A program made the translations under genes and the position numbers. The notes under the pieces were generated by a model, which ran no database searches, had not been told where the DNA came from, and saw only the letters and a program-made list of their open reading frames with translations. A stretch of 64,000 bases of DNA from Bdellovibrio sp. BCCA (GTDB lineage Bacteria > Bdellovibrionota > Bdellovibrionia > Bdellovibrionales > Bdellovibrionaceae). The stretch's first letter is position 1; each line of letters begins with the position of its first letter. Below, one piece after another: positions 1-7,883 of the stretch. Location of the stretch: the NCBI RefSeq assembly GCF_037996825.1, contig NZ_JBBNAC010000001.1:2728001-2792000 (forward strand), given 5' to 3'.

Positions 1-112
1 CCGTTTTTAGAATACGACCTTGATAGGTAAAGGAACTCGGCGAAGCAAAAAGCTCCAGCGGTGCAAAGACAAGTAAACCAACAAGAAGGCACAGATACGT
101 TCGGGATGCCAT
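1..112 (-). CDS. Fibre (MAT-like) protein, N-terminal fragment cut by the window edge
   Basis: Reading leftwards from ATG at 112, 37 codons remain before the window ends. Residues 1-23 form a signal peptide with the hydrophobic stretch CLLVGLLVFAPLEL ending LFA. The mature part starts [14 protein letters not shown], which matches the mature N-terminus of the three complete fibre paralogues in this window (for example [13 protein letters not shown] and [13 protein letters not shown]). It is therefore the start of a fourth member. No Shine-Dalgarno of usual strength is seen; TCCGATAA lies 6 bases upstream, as in the other copies. The length and tip domain are outside the window. Confidence 0.8.
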   Translation of the reverse strand, partial: MASRTYLCLLVGLLVFAPLELFASPSSFTYQGRILKT

Positions 113-118
113 GCCCTC

Positions 119-126
119 TTATCGGA
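119..126 (-). promoter_or_regulatory. Sigma-28-like -10 box (TCCGATAA) before fibre fragment
   Basis: TCCGATAA on the minus strand ends 6 bases before the ATG. It resembles the sigma-28 (FliA) -10 element GCCGATAA. A possible -35 (TTAGTGTTT) lies at about the right distance but matches TAAAGTTT only partly. If it is a promoter, the transcript would start almost at the ATG (leaderless). Confidence 0.45.
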
Positions 127-219
127 TTTTTAACAGAAACACTAAACTCGACTCTCTATAGAATGAATTTCGTAGCCAAATTCGAATTATGACTCACAAA
201 TGAATTCTCAAAATGAGAC

Positions 220-762
220 CTAGTGACGACGCAGGCCCGTTTTGATTTGGTTTAAACCCAATGCACCGATGCTCACAGTAGCCTTGATATCAGAAAATTG
301 ACTGCCATCCGTAGATGTCTGTGTAACCAAAGTTGTTTGGACCAGAACATCGTTAGAGGCGATTGTTTTACCAAGAGCGACGATCTTACCATCAAAATCG
401 ACTCGCGCTCCTTGAACTGCGACTTTCGATTGTTGTACCTGGCACTGAAAAATATCTGCTGCATTTACATTTTGCGAGCAAGAGTTTGAATCAAAAGTAA
501 TAATGAGAGCATTAAGTCCCGTCATTTGGAAAACATCCTTCAAATGACCTTCCGTCTCGGAATCCACCAGAGGACGATTGTCGGCATATGCCAGAATAGC
601 TCCTTGAACGATGACCTGAACTTTTCCATCTTCCAAGGTGTTTGCAGACAAGGCACCTAAACCGTAGTTAAGCCAGCTCACCAAGTTTTTCTCGTCGATG
701 TGACCCGCATGAGCTGTCGCCGTCAAAACCAAAACACTTAATAAAGCGATCAAATTTTTCAT
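220..762 (-). CDS. Small exported protein of unknown function
   Basis: A 180-residue protein. The start at 762 is chosen over one 13 codons upstream because GGAGG lies 8 bases before it and because a clean signal peptide then begins at once (MKNLIALLSVLVLTATAHA, cleaved before GHIDEKN). The mature part has two cysteines (NSCSQN and FQCQVQ), likely a disulfide, and many V/T/Q alternations suggesting beta strands. I do not recognise the family. It stands alone, between a fibre gene and the TonB-like gene, all on the minus strand. Confidence 0.75.
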   Translation of the reverse strand: MKNLIALLSVLVLTATAHAGHIDEKNLVSWLNYGLGALSANTLEDGKVQVIVQGAILAYADNRPLVDSETEGHLKDVFQMTGLNALIITFDSNSCSQNVNAADIFQCQVQQSKVAVQGARVDFDGKIVALGKTIASNDVLVQTTLVTQTSTDGSQFSDIKATVSIGALGLNQIKTGLRRH

Positions 763-884
763 ATTCAAGACCTCCGTTTTGAGATTCGCATGATTGCTCA
801 CGTGCAGCTCTTATATGGCGTGTTGATTCATTATGAAAATATATAGTGCCTATACTTATAATTAAGAATTTCTATGGATAAAAC

Positions 885-1547
885 TTAATTAAGCGAATAC
901 TCGATAGGAACTGTAATAACCCAAGAGGTTTTTTGGATTTCTTGCGGGAAGGGTTTCATTCCGTCGATGCCTTTGACCAATTCGTGTGCGGCCTTGTTGA
1001 GGGAATCGTAAGGAGTTTTTTCTACGATCTCACTTTCTTTGAGAGATCCATCAGCGCCTAGAGTAAATCGCATTGTTACTTTTCCGGTGTGGCCCATTTT
1101 TTTTGCCATCATTGGATAGCGTTTGCGGCGCTCTAATAGTTTTTTTATTTCGTAGAGGTATCTTTGCTCTGGGGAAACTTCGATGCCGTTGGCGACACCT
1201 TCTTTGCCTTCTAATGCGCCTTTTTCTGATGTGCCCGCCAATGAGCCCATCGTTTTTCCAGATGAGACTTGTCGAGGTTCTGTTGTCGCTTCTACTTTTT
1301 CATTTTTCAATGCAGGCGCATCGGAGTCGTCAGCGGCGACGGCTGTTTTTATTTTTACCGGTTTGGCTTCTTCGATTTTTGGGGCTCGTTCCTGGCCTCC
1401 ATCGCCGTACATGAGTTCCACTCCCACTGGTAATGGAACTATTTCTGGAGTGGCCAATGAAAGACCCAACAAGAAAGCTCCTCCGTGCAATAAGGCAGAG
1501 AGAAGAATTGTTTTATTTATGTTTAAAGAAATTCTCGGTAATTTCAT
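885..1547 (-). CDS. TonB-like energy transducer
   Basis: A 220-residue protein with the TonB plan: a short cytoplasmic N-terminus, one membrane helix at about residues 12-32 (TILLSALLHGGAFLLGLSL), a periplasmic linker rich in K, E and P, and a C-terminal TonB domain from about residue 145 (YPMMAKKMGHTGKVTMRF, then LGADGSLKESEIVEKT and ending VPIEYSLN). TonB couples the inner-membrane proton gradient to outer-membrane transporters through ExbB/ExbD. Neither ExbB nor ExbD is beside it, so it is an orphan here. The Shine-Dalgarno is weak (AAGCGAAGCCT before ATG). Confidence 0.8.
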   Translation of the reverse strand: MKLPRISLNINKTILLSALLHGGAFLLGLSLATPEIVPLPVGVELMYGDGGQERAPKIEEAKPVKIKTAVAADDSDAPALKNEKVEATTEPRQVSSGKTMGSLAGTSEKGALEGKEGVANGIEVSPEQRYLYEIKKLLERRKRYPMMAKKMGHTGKVTMRFTLGADGSLKESEIVEKTPYDSLNKAAHELVKGIDGMKPFPQEIQKTSWVITVPIEYSLN

Positions 1548-1824
1548 AGGCTTCGCTTAAGACGCAGTTATAAGGTTGGATCTTTAAAAACTCAATCTTC
1601 GGGTCCTAAAATGTATTAAATGCATTTAAAGGCGTCTTGATTTCCTGCAAATGAAAATCTACTGAAAAACGGTTCTTCGTTTAAGAACTATGCAGGATTC
1701 GCAAATTTGCGCTTCGTGGGACTTCTGTAATTCTCGTTCCTTGTTTCTTTCGTTTTAAGGCGTTCGAAGCTCAGCACAGAGCTTGCTTCTTGAGCCTCGT
1801 TGACTTTTTCAAAAGGAATTCGCG

Positions 1825-2745
1825 ATGAAAAGAATGGCTTGCACTTTGGCGATGCTGATGGGATTTAGTGCGGTGGCTAACGATGGCAGTGTCTATGGTA
1901 TGGGCGGCATTGGTCGCGCTTCTGACGGAAATTCGACGGGCTATCAAGGTGGTCAGTATGGCTATGAATACAAGACCGGACAAAACTCTCGCGTCGGTGT
2001 GATGTACTACAACGAAGGCACTCCAGAGAACAATCATCGCGATGGTTTTGCGGTGATGGGTTGGTACAATCAACCGATTACGAAAGATCTTTCTATTCAA
2101 GCCGGTGTAGGTCCTTATTACTCGATGAACACGACAACTGTGAATGGCGAGCAACTCAATGATAAAAAATTGGGAGCCATGGCGGCCATCGCCGTTCTTT
2201 ATCGTATCTATGGATCTCACTTTGACCTGCGCGCACAATACACGCATGCGCAAGTTCCAGGAGCCGTGAATACGGACACTCTTTTTGTCGGAGTCGGTTA
2301 CAACTTTACTGATGCTCGTGAAGAGGTCGTTCGCAGAAATATTGAAGCCAGCGTATGGGGAGGAAACTCCCACACCACTCGCGGTGGAGCAGACATGGTT
2401 CGCGGCTTCCAAGTGGAGGTGCAAAAACTTGCGACTCCGAATGTTGCTTACTCTGTCAGCGTGATTCATGAAGGAAATACGGGCGTTGTCGATCGCAAAG
2501 GTGTAGCCGGACAAGTTTGGTATGTGACGAAGACTGAAAACAATTGGACCTTCAGTGTTGGCGCGGGACCTTACATCGCACGCGATGACATTGAAGATCG
2601 TACAAAACTTTTAGGTCTTGTGAGTTTAGGTGCTTCTAAGAACGTCACAAAAACTGTGAAAGTCGGCGTTCGTTTTAATCGCGTTGTCACTGGCAATCAC
2701 AAAGACCAAGACATGTTCCTGATCGGTGTCGAGAAGAAATTCTAA
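1825..2745 (+). CDS. Outer-membrane beta-barrel protein, unknown role
   Basis: A 306-residue protein with a signal peptide (MKRMACTLAMLMGFSAVA, cut before NDGSVYG). The rest is built of alternating polar and aromatic/hydrophobic strands separated by short G/N/D turns and ends in KKF, a C-terminal Phe as expected for barrels inserted by the BAM complex. Two similar halves seem to be present: strand patterns around GVGPYYSMNTTT and GAGPYIARDDIE. AAGGAATTCGCG precedes ATG. The stop codon overlaps that of the convergent transporter gene by 4 bases. No specific porin family was recognised. Confidence 0.75.
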   Translation: MKRMACTLAMLMGFSAVANDGSVYGMGGIGRASDGNSTGYQGGQYGYEYKTGQNSRVGVMYYNEGTPENNHRDGFAVMGWYNQPITKDLSIQAGVGPYYSMNTTTVNGEQLNDKKLGAMAAIAVLYRIYGSHFDLRAQYTHAQVPGAVNTDTLFVGVGYNFTDAREEVVRRNIEASVWGGNSHTTRGGADMVRGFQVEVQKLATPNVAYSVSVIHEGNTGVVDRKGVAGQVWYVTKTENNWTFSVGAGPYIARDDIEDRTKLLGLVSLGASKNVTKTVKVGVRFNRVVTGNHKDQDMFLIGVEKKF

Positions 2746-3929
2746 GACGACACAGCCGCTGCGCTCTTCGCGGGCTTCTTAAAGAAATAAGTCGTTCCCG
2801 CGATAAGTACAAAAATCAGTGCCACAATACAAACACCCGTCCACTGCGCCTGTGACCAGGCAATACTGGCGAGCAAAGATCCTGCGGCTCCCCCGATAAA
2901 ATAAAAAAACATATAGGCCGTGTTCAGTCGGCTTCGAGCCTCAGGAATCAATGAAAACACCCGGCTCTGATTGGACACGTGAGCTACTTGCAATCCCACA
3001 TCCATGATCACAACTCCAATACTAAGAGCGATCAAAGAAGTTCCTCCCCAGAAAAGATAAATCAAAAATGAAATTCCCATCATGGCGATGCCATAGCCCA
3101 CCGTCTGACGTGGACTGCGACGGTCGGCAAGTCTCCCCACAAGAGGAGCTGCCAACGCTCCCGACGCTCCTAAAATTCCAAAAAGTCCCACTGTCTTCGC
3201 TCCGAGGTTGAAAGCAGGAGATTCCATCAAATAAATCAACGTAGCCCAGAAGGCACTAAAAGCACCAAACATCATCGAGCCAAACACCATCGACTCACGA
3301 AGAACGGGAAGCTCTTTCACGAGTTGAATAACGGATTTGAGAAGTCCCACATAACTTCCCGAAAAGCTCGGTTCACTTTGTGGAAGGGCTCCGCGCAAAA
3401 CGAAAGCTAAGATGACGAGCACAACAGAAGCCGAACCGAACATCACGCGCCAACCAAAAAGGTCGCCGATAAAACCAGAAACTGTGCGTGCTAAAAGAAT
3501 TCCTAAAAGCATTCCACTCATCACCATACCCACCGTCTGTCCCCTTTTTTGTGGAGAAGAAAGATGAGCAGCAAAAGGAATAATATATTGCGGAGTCATT
3601 GTCGCAAGACCCAAGAGCAGACTTAAAACAATCACGAAATAAATATTCGGCGACAACGCCACACCAATCAAACAAACTGCTGACACCAGTGTTGAAATAA
3701 AAATCAGACGACGTCTTTCAAAGCGGTCGCCTAAAGGACTTAAGAAAAACATGCCGAGGGCATATCCCAACTGCGTGCCTGTCGGAATCCATCCCATCAC
3801 AGCGGCACTGGCTCCAAAAGTATTTTGAATTTGATGAAGCAGTGGTTGGCAGTAATAAAGATTTGCAACACACAACCCCGTTGCAACCGTCATCACCCAA
3901 AGGACAAAAGAAGTAAGATTTTGTTTCAT
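2742..3929 (-). CDS. Major facilitator superfamily transporter
   Basis: A 395-residue inner-membrane transporter with about 12 hydrophobic helices. The MFS A-motif between helices 2 and 3 is clear (GDRFERRRLIF) and a second copy occurs in the C-terminal half (GRLADRRSPRQ). The start at 3929 is preferred to one 21 codons upstream: GAGG lies 7 bases before it and the protein then starts MKQNLTSFVLWVMT, directly before helix 1. The region upstream of this start holds a large inverted repeat, which also argues against the longer form. N-terminal NLYYCQPLL fits drug/metabolite efflux members, but the substrate is unknown. Confidence 0.85.
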   Translation of the reverse strand: MKQNLTSFVLWVMTVATGLCVANLYYCQPLLHQIQNTFGASAAVMGWIPTGTQLGYALGMFFLSPLGDRFERRRLIFISTLVSAVCLIGVALSPNIYFVIVLSLLLGLATMTPQYIIPFAAHLSSPQKRGQTVGMVMSGMLLGILLARTVSGFIGDLFGWRVMFGSASVVLVILAFVLRGALPQSEPSFSGSYVGLLKSVIQLVKELPVLRESMVFGSMMFGAFSAFWATLIYLMESPAFNLGAKTVGLFGILGASGALAAPLVGRLADRRSPRQTVGYGIAMMGISFLIYLFWGGTSLIALSIGVVIMDVGLQVAHVSNQSRVFSLIPEARSRLNTAYMFFYFIGGAAGSLLASIAWSQAQWTGVCIVALIFVLIAGTTYFFKKPAKSAAAVSS

Positions 3930-3948
3930 AGATAGCCTCAGACTCGAA

Positions 3949-4018
3949 AGGTACGGACTTACTTTTGGTTGATACTTGCGTCTAACGCGCAAGCGCTACC
4001 AAAAGTAAGTCCGTACCT
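3949..4018. repeat. Perfect 21-bp inverted repeat with hairpin-forming centre
   Basis: Arms at 3949-3969 and 3998-4018 are exact reverse complements over 21 bases; each outer end is AGGTACGG/CCGTACCT. The 28-base centre itself has CTTGCG/CGCAAG. It sits between the transporter start and the topoisomerase VI terminator. A shorter palindrome with the same AGGTACG end is found at 22355-22369, so this could be a dispersed REP-like element. It is too far from a T-run to be a simple terminator. Confidence 0.85.
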
Positions 4019-4021
4019 ATT

Positions 4022-4047
4022 AAAAAAGGGGCTTTGTCAGCCCCTTT
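4022..4047 (-). terminator. Rho-independent terminator of the topoisomerase VI operon
   Basis: Stem GGGGCT (4029-4034) / AGCCCC (4040-4045) with a 5-base loop. On the minus strand it is followed by six T. It begins about 6 bases after the top6A stop codon. Flanking A and T runs make it potentially bidirectional. Confidence 0.85.
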
Positions 4048-4052
4048 TTGTT

Positions 4053-5216
4053 TTAAACGTATGATCCTCTTTTGATTTTTTCCAGGATCAGTTTCTCTGT
4101 TTTGATTGGATCTTTTGGATCGACAGAGAAGTAAGATTGCTGCTCGCAACGTACTTTTTCTTTGATCAACCAGCGGAGGATGTCCGCCAAGTTTTTATTT
4201 TTCTTGTCCAAGAAGAACGGATCGTTTTCCAAAGCATCTTTGGCTTTTTTCAAAGCGCGCGCTTCGGCTGGATCGGATTCTCTGACTTTGTAGTGAGGAA
4301 GATCGTATTTTTTTACGTCTTCTGGCAACACACCCAAGAATTTTACATTCGGTGCAGAGAAGTCAGCGTTACGGATCAAAGAGGCCGCAGAACCGGCTTT
4401 CAAAGTACGGTAGATGTTTTGCAATGTGTACGCATCGAGATCTCCGAAGAAGTACATTGGCACGTCCAACTCTTCTTGGATCAATTTGGCCCAACCACGA
4501 ACACCGTTTGACGGAACCCCTTGAGCACCCATCACGATACAGTTGTTACGTTTTGTGAATCCCATTGTAACCAGCGTATTCGCCGTACCTTCAGATTCCA
4601 CGATCAAGCAGAAATCGATTTTCTTTTTCGCTTTTAGTTTCAAAGCTTGCGGTTTGTTCTTCGGTTGGAACGGAGATGTTCCCAATGTCGAAAGATCAAT
4701 CACCGCGCGGTCACCGTCTGGCAAAGTCTCAGTCACAACCAATTGTTGAGAATAAGTCTGCCCACCACGGTCATTGGCGAAAACGTTTAATTCTTCACGA
4801 TACACTTCAAGCATATCCCCGATAAAATCGATGATTGCATCTGATTCCGGTTGGTCTTCGAAATCCAAAGGTTTCAAACGTGGGTTGCCTTTGATTTCAC
4901 CTTTACAGATGTAGTAAAGCTCACGCTTCGTATTGACGTTTCCAACATCCAGGTTACGAAGCAGGATTTCAAGAATGAAAACCACACGCGCAAGTTTTTG
5001 CACGGAAGACACGTTCAATTCCGTACGAACAACTTTATCACCCGGAGTGAGGTAACCCACTTTCGAGTTGTACAAAGAGTTGTCCAAAGATGTTTTGACC
5101 GCCTCTAAAACAGGGCGCTTCGACATCTCAAGGTCTTTCAACATTTTGTCAGCCAAAATGCGGGCTTCTTTAGGAATATCAATTTTTAATTCGCGAATGC
5201 TTAATAGTTTTGCCAT
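4053..5216 (-). CDS. top6A: DNA topoisomerase VI subunit A (Spo11-like)
   Basis: A 387-residue homologue of the cleaving subunit of topoisomerase VI, a type IIB enzyme that makes transient double-strand breaks. The winged-helix part carries the active-site tyrosine in NTKRELYYICKG (Tyr102, the second of the pair, by analogy with Spo11/Top6A). The Toprim domain shows LIVESEG (Glu207/Glu209) and FFGDLDAYT (Asp259, Asp261) for Mg2+. Length is normal for the family. Its ATG shares one base with the stop of the B subunit gene (TAATG), so translation is coupled and a 1:1 complex is expected. Topoisomerase VI is general in archaea and plants but sporadic in bacteria. Confidence 0.93.
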   Translation of the reverse strand: MAKLLSIRELKIDIPKEARILADKMLKDLEMSKRPVLEAVKTSLDNSLYNSKVGYLTPGDKVVRTELNVSSVQKLARVVFILEILLRNLDVGNVNTKRELYYICKGEIKGNPRLKPLDFEDQPESDAIIDFIGDMLEVYREELNVFANDRGGQTYSQQLVVTETLPDGDRAVIDLSTLGTSPFQPKNKPQALKLKAKKKIDFCLIVESEGTANTLVTMGFTKRNNCIVMGAQGVPSNGVRGWAKLIQEELDVPMYFFGDLDAYTLQNIYRTLKAGSAASLIRNADFSAPNVKFLGVLPEDVKKYDLPHYKVRESDPAEARALKKAKDALENDPFFLDKKNKNLADILRWLIKEKVRCEQQSYFSVDPKDPIKTEKLILEKIKRGSYV

Positions 5217-7003
5217 TACGCTTTTTTCCCAGTCGTTTTCTTAGTAGTAGTTACGGCTTTTTTGGTCGTTGTTTTCTTTGTTCCTTGCGGTTCAGAAGCC
5301 TCTTCAACCAACTCTTCAGAAGAAATCACGTCGATATCTTCGTCGTCTCCGTGAGAAATACCTTTTTTCTTCTCGCGTTGTTTTTGCGCAAGAAGTTTGG
5401 ATTCCGCGGCTTCCAAGTCAGCCATCGCCTCTTCAGAGTCACGGCCCAAAAGTTTTTTCAAACCTTCTTCCGCTTTTTTCTTACGAGATTCTGGAGCTTT
5501 GATGATGCTTGCCAAACCTTCAACAAGGATGGGACCAAACTGCTCGATGTGCGCCAATTTTCTTTCAAGGTCGGCTTCTTTCACTTCTTTTTTGATGTGA
5601 CGAGAAAGCTTTTGACCTGCTTGGATCAACGCCAAACGGATTTCTGCTACCAACTCTTCGGAAGCATCAATCGTTTCTTTCGAAGCATTTTTAAATTTAA
5701 TGAATGGAGACACGATGGAAACCGCGAAAATATACGGTCCTAGCGGCAAGCTGTCTTTCGGCTGGCCCAAACCATATGTTTTCCAGTTCACAGACTCAAT
5801 CGCCCATGTGATCGCGCAACCGGATTTATCGAATTGCAATGGAACACGGTTCGCAAAACGAAGCAAAGTCACTGGAGAATCCGGAGATTGATTGCGGTCT
5901 TTAAAACGCGCCAAAGCGACTTCCACCACGACAGGTTTAAAGTCACAGATAGTCGGTTTACGAGTCACAACCGCGAAGAAGTCGATTTCACCTAGACGAA
6001 TAATCGACTTAGAAAGAGCTTCCTCCCCCACAGTCAAAACAGATCTTGTCGATGGCGCCATCAACTCTGTGTTTTGCACAGCTTGGAAAACTTTTTTGAA
6101 GTCTTCTTCAGTAAGTGACGTCAAAGGCTTTTCAAGAAGGCTTTTTGGAAGACCTTTTTTCACGAACTCTGAAATAGATTGATCAGAAATACGAGAGAAA
6201 CCTGTCTTCAAGAACTTAGATAAAGTCGTTTTACCGAACAAAGTGGAATGAGTGATGAACTCACCTAGTTTGAACGTGTGAGGATGTGGCAAAGACGCCT
6301 CTGGAATTTGCGGAACTTCTTGGCTCACGCGAGTCACAGTGACGAAATCGTTCTCCATCAATTTATAAGTGACAGTCATATGAGGGTTCACAAGGATTGT
6401 GCCCTCAATATAAGTCACGATACCACCGTCACCGTTAAGCTGAATACGTCCGTCAAGAACGAACTCAACGCGAGTTCCGTGGTCACGATCCCAATCCAAA
6501 GTTTCTTTATTTTTTAGAACACCCGTATTGGATTTGATATCCACGTCGACTTGTGCCGACACGGCTTTACGCATTTTTTTAGTCTTAGAAACAACGTTCA
6601 CACCACGGGCATTGGTCATTTGCGCCCATGTTGTTGCTGCAGAAATACCGATACCTTGTTGTCCGCGTGAACATTGTCCACGGCCAAATTTAGAAGACGC
6701 AAGATACTCACCATATACTTTTGCGAGATCTTCAGCTTCGATTCCCGGCCCGTTATCTTCGACAACGATGCGAATTAAATCAGTATTTTTAGTTGAACCA
6801 GTTCCGACTTTTGAAACTTCAATCAAAAGATCTGGAAGAATACCGGCCTGCTCACACGCATCCAAAGAGTTGTCTACGGCCTCTTTCAAAGTCGTCAAAA
6901 CGGCTTTCAATGGAGACGAGAATCCCACTTGTTGGAGGTTCTTCGCAAAATATTCAGCGGTACTACTTTTAGTAATCTTACTCACGGTCGCTTGATCCTT
7001 CAC
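5216..7003 (-). CDS. top6B: DNA topoisomerase VI subunit B (GHKL ATPase)
   Basis: A 595-residue ATPase subunit. GHKL motifs are intact: EAVDNSLDAC (general base Glu41, Mg-binding Asn45), VEDNGPGI (Asp83, Gly85) and SRGQQGIGIS (ATP lid). A transducer domain follows, then a tail of about 100 residues ending in Lys/Thr-rich repeats (TKKTTTKKAVTTTKK), unusual and possibly DNA-binding. The assigned start is GTG at 7003; a GTG seven codons later (6982) has AAGGA 10 bases upstream and is a fair alternative. It is the first gene of a two-gene operon with subunit A. Confidence 0.92.
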   Translation of the reverse strand: MKDQATVSKITKSSTAEYFAKNLQQVGFSSPLKAVLTTLKEAVDNSLDACEQAGILPDLLIEVSKVGTGSTKNTDLIRIVVEDNGPGIEAEDLAKVYGEYLASSKFGRGQCSRGQQGIGISAATTWAQMTNARGVNVVSKTKKMRKAVSAQVDVDIKSNTGVLKNKETLDWDRDHGTRVEFVLDGRIQLNGDGGIVTYIEGTILVNPHMTVTYKLMENDFVTVTRVSQEVPQIPEASLPHPHTFKLGEFITHSTLFGKTTLSKFLKTGFSRISDQSISEFVKKGLPKSLLEKPLTSLTEEDFKKVFQAVQNTELMAPSTRSVLTVGEEALSKSIIRLGEIDFFAVVTRKPTICDFKPVVVEVALARFKDRNQSPDSPVTLLRFANRVPLQFDKSGCAITWAIESVNWKTYGLGQPKDSLPLGPYIFAVSIVSPFIKFKNASKETIDASEELVAEIRLALIQAGQKLSRHIKKEVKEADLERKLAHIEQFGPILVEGLASIIKAPESRKKKAEEGLKKLLGRDSEEAMADLEAAESKLLAQKQREKKKGISHGDDEDIDVISSEELVEEASEPQGTKKTTTKKAVTTTKKTTGKKA

Positions 7004-7105
7004 GAGATGTTAACGAAAATTAATGAATGACTTTGTTAGGTTAACGCCAACGCAGGGGGTTAAAGCAAGACTAAAGCCTCAACGCTGCGTGGTGTAATTT
7101 TGAAT

Positions 7106-7804
7106 ATGAGGAATCACAACTCACAACTAAACAAATTTGATGTTACAAAACTTCCTATGAATTCATCATCCGGATTGAGCTTATCACAGAGATTCAAAGT
7201 TCATAGTGAGAATATTTGCGCCTTGATCGGCGAGACAGGTTTGGTAATTCGTCCCTATTCCAATTCCTCTCTCTCGTTTTTTGCATTGCTTCCAAGTGAA
7301 GAGCAGCTTCAGGTGATCCGCGATTTGCAAATTTATTATCAAATCTGTCTCGATGTGAAAATGGAGGGTGGATTTTTAAGAGACCCTCGTCACTTTACCG
7401 AAAAAGCACTTCTGCGACTGGGACTGGAAGCAGACTCGTTTATTCTTGATCAAATTCGACCGAATCATCTCGTTGAAGCATATAGTTTTTCGCAGACGCA
7501 GATTTTTCGAACTCTGCTCTTTTTTGAGGTTTGCAGCTACACCCTCGAAGATCTTTACTGTCGTAAATGGTACAACCTCTACGAGCGAACCGCTGAGGAT
7601 CAGAGAAGTCTTGAAGAGACGCTGAAAACTTTTATGGCGGATATTTCAAAACCTTTGGCAGTTCACAATAAAGAACATGTGATTAAAGAGAGAGACTCCT
7701 TAGAACGTCTAGCCATCCGCAATCAAATGTTATGGATGGCTCCTCTGAAAAAAGATGGAAATACAGAGGCTATCTTGACCATAGCCACGGCGTCGCTCGC
7801 ATAG
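7106..7804 (+). CDS. Cytoplasmic protein of unknown function
   Basis: A protein of about 232 residues with no signal peptide and no membrane segment. The pattern of mixed alpha/beta segments (ENICALIGETGLVIRPYSN, then SSLSFFALLPSEEQLQVIRD) could be a PAS-like sensory fold, but no family signature was recognised. A TTG two codons upstream (7100) and an ATG at 7157 are alternative starts; none has a convincing Shine-Dalgarno. It lies between the divergent topoisomerase VI operon and the tandem fibre genes. Confidence 0.6.
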   Translation: MRNHNSQLNKFDVTKLPMNSSSGLSLSQRFKVHSENICALIGETGLVIRPYSNSSLSFFALLPSEEQLQVIRDLQIYYQICLDVKMEGGFLRDPRHFTEKALLRLGLEADSFILDQIRPNHLVEAYSFSQTQIFRTLLFFEVCSYTLEDLYCRKWYNLYERTAEDQRSLEETLKTFMADISKPLAVHNKEHVIKERDSLERLAIRNQMLWMAPLKKDGNTEAILTIATASLA

Positions 7805-7868
7805 AGTTCCAATTCAACGTCTCAAACTGAGAAAAACCCCACCAATAATTTATAAAAATCCTTGCAGA

Positions 7869-7876
7869 GCCGATAA
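7869..7876 (+). promoter_or_regulatory. Sigma-28-like -10 box (GCCGATAA) before first tandem fibre gene
   Basis: GCCGATAA is an exact match to the sigma-28 -10 consensus and ends 7 bases before the ATG at 7884. A TAAA lies 12 bases upstream of it, closer than the usual 15. The same box at the same place occurs before the next fibre gene. Transcription from it would give a nearly leaderless mRNA, in keeping with the absence of a Shine-Dalgarno. Confidence 0.5.
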
Positions 7877-7883
7877 GTTAACC

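Noticed and set aside
1767-1784. AAGCTC/GAGCTT hairpin before the outer-membrane protein gene
   Set aside because: Only 6 base pairs, no T-run and no known regulator site; too weak to call.
1771-2514. 247-codon frame antisense to the outer-membrane protein
   Set aside because: It lies opposite a gene with signal peptide and barrel pattern; the antisense product has no domain and is full of H, R and S.
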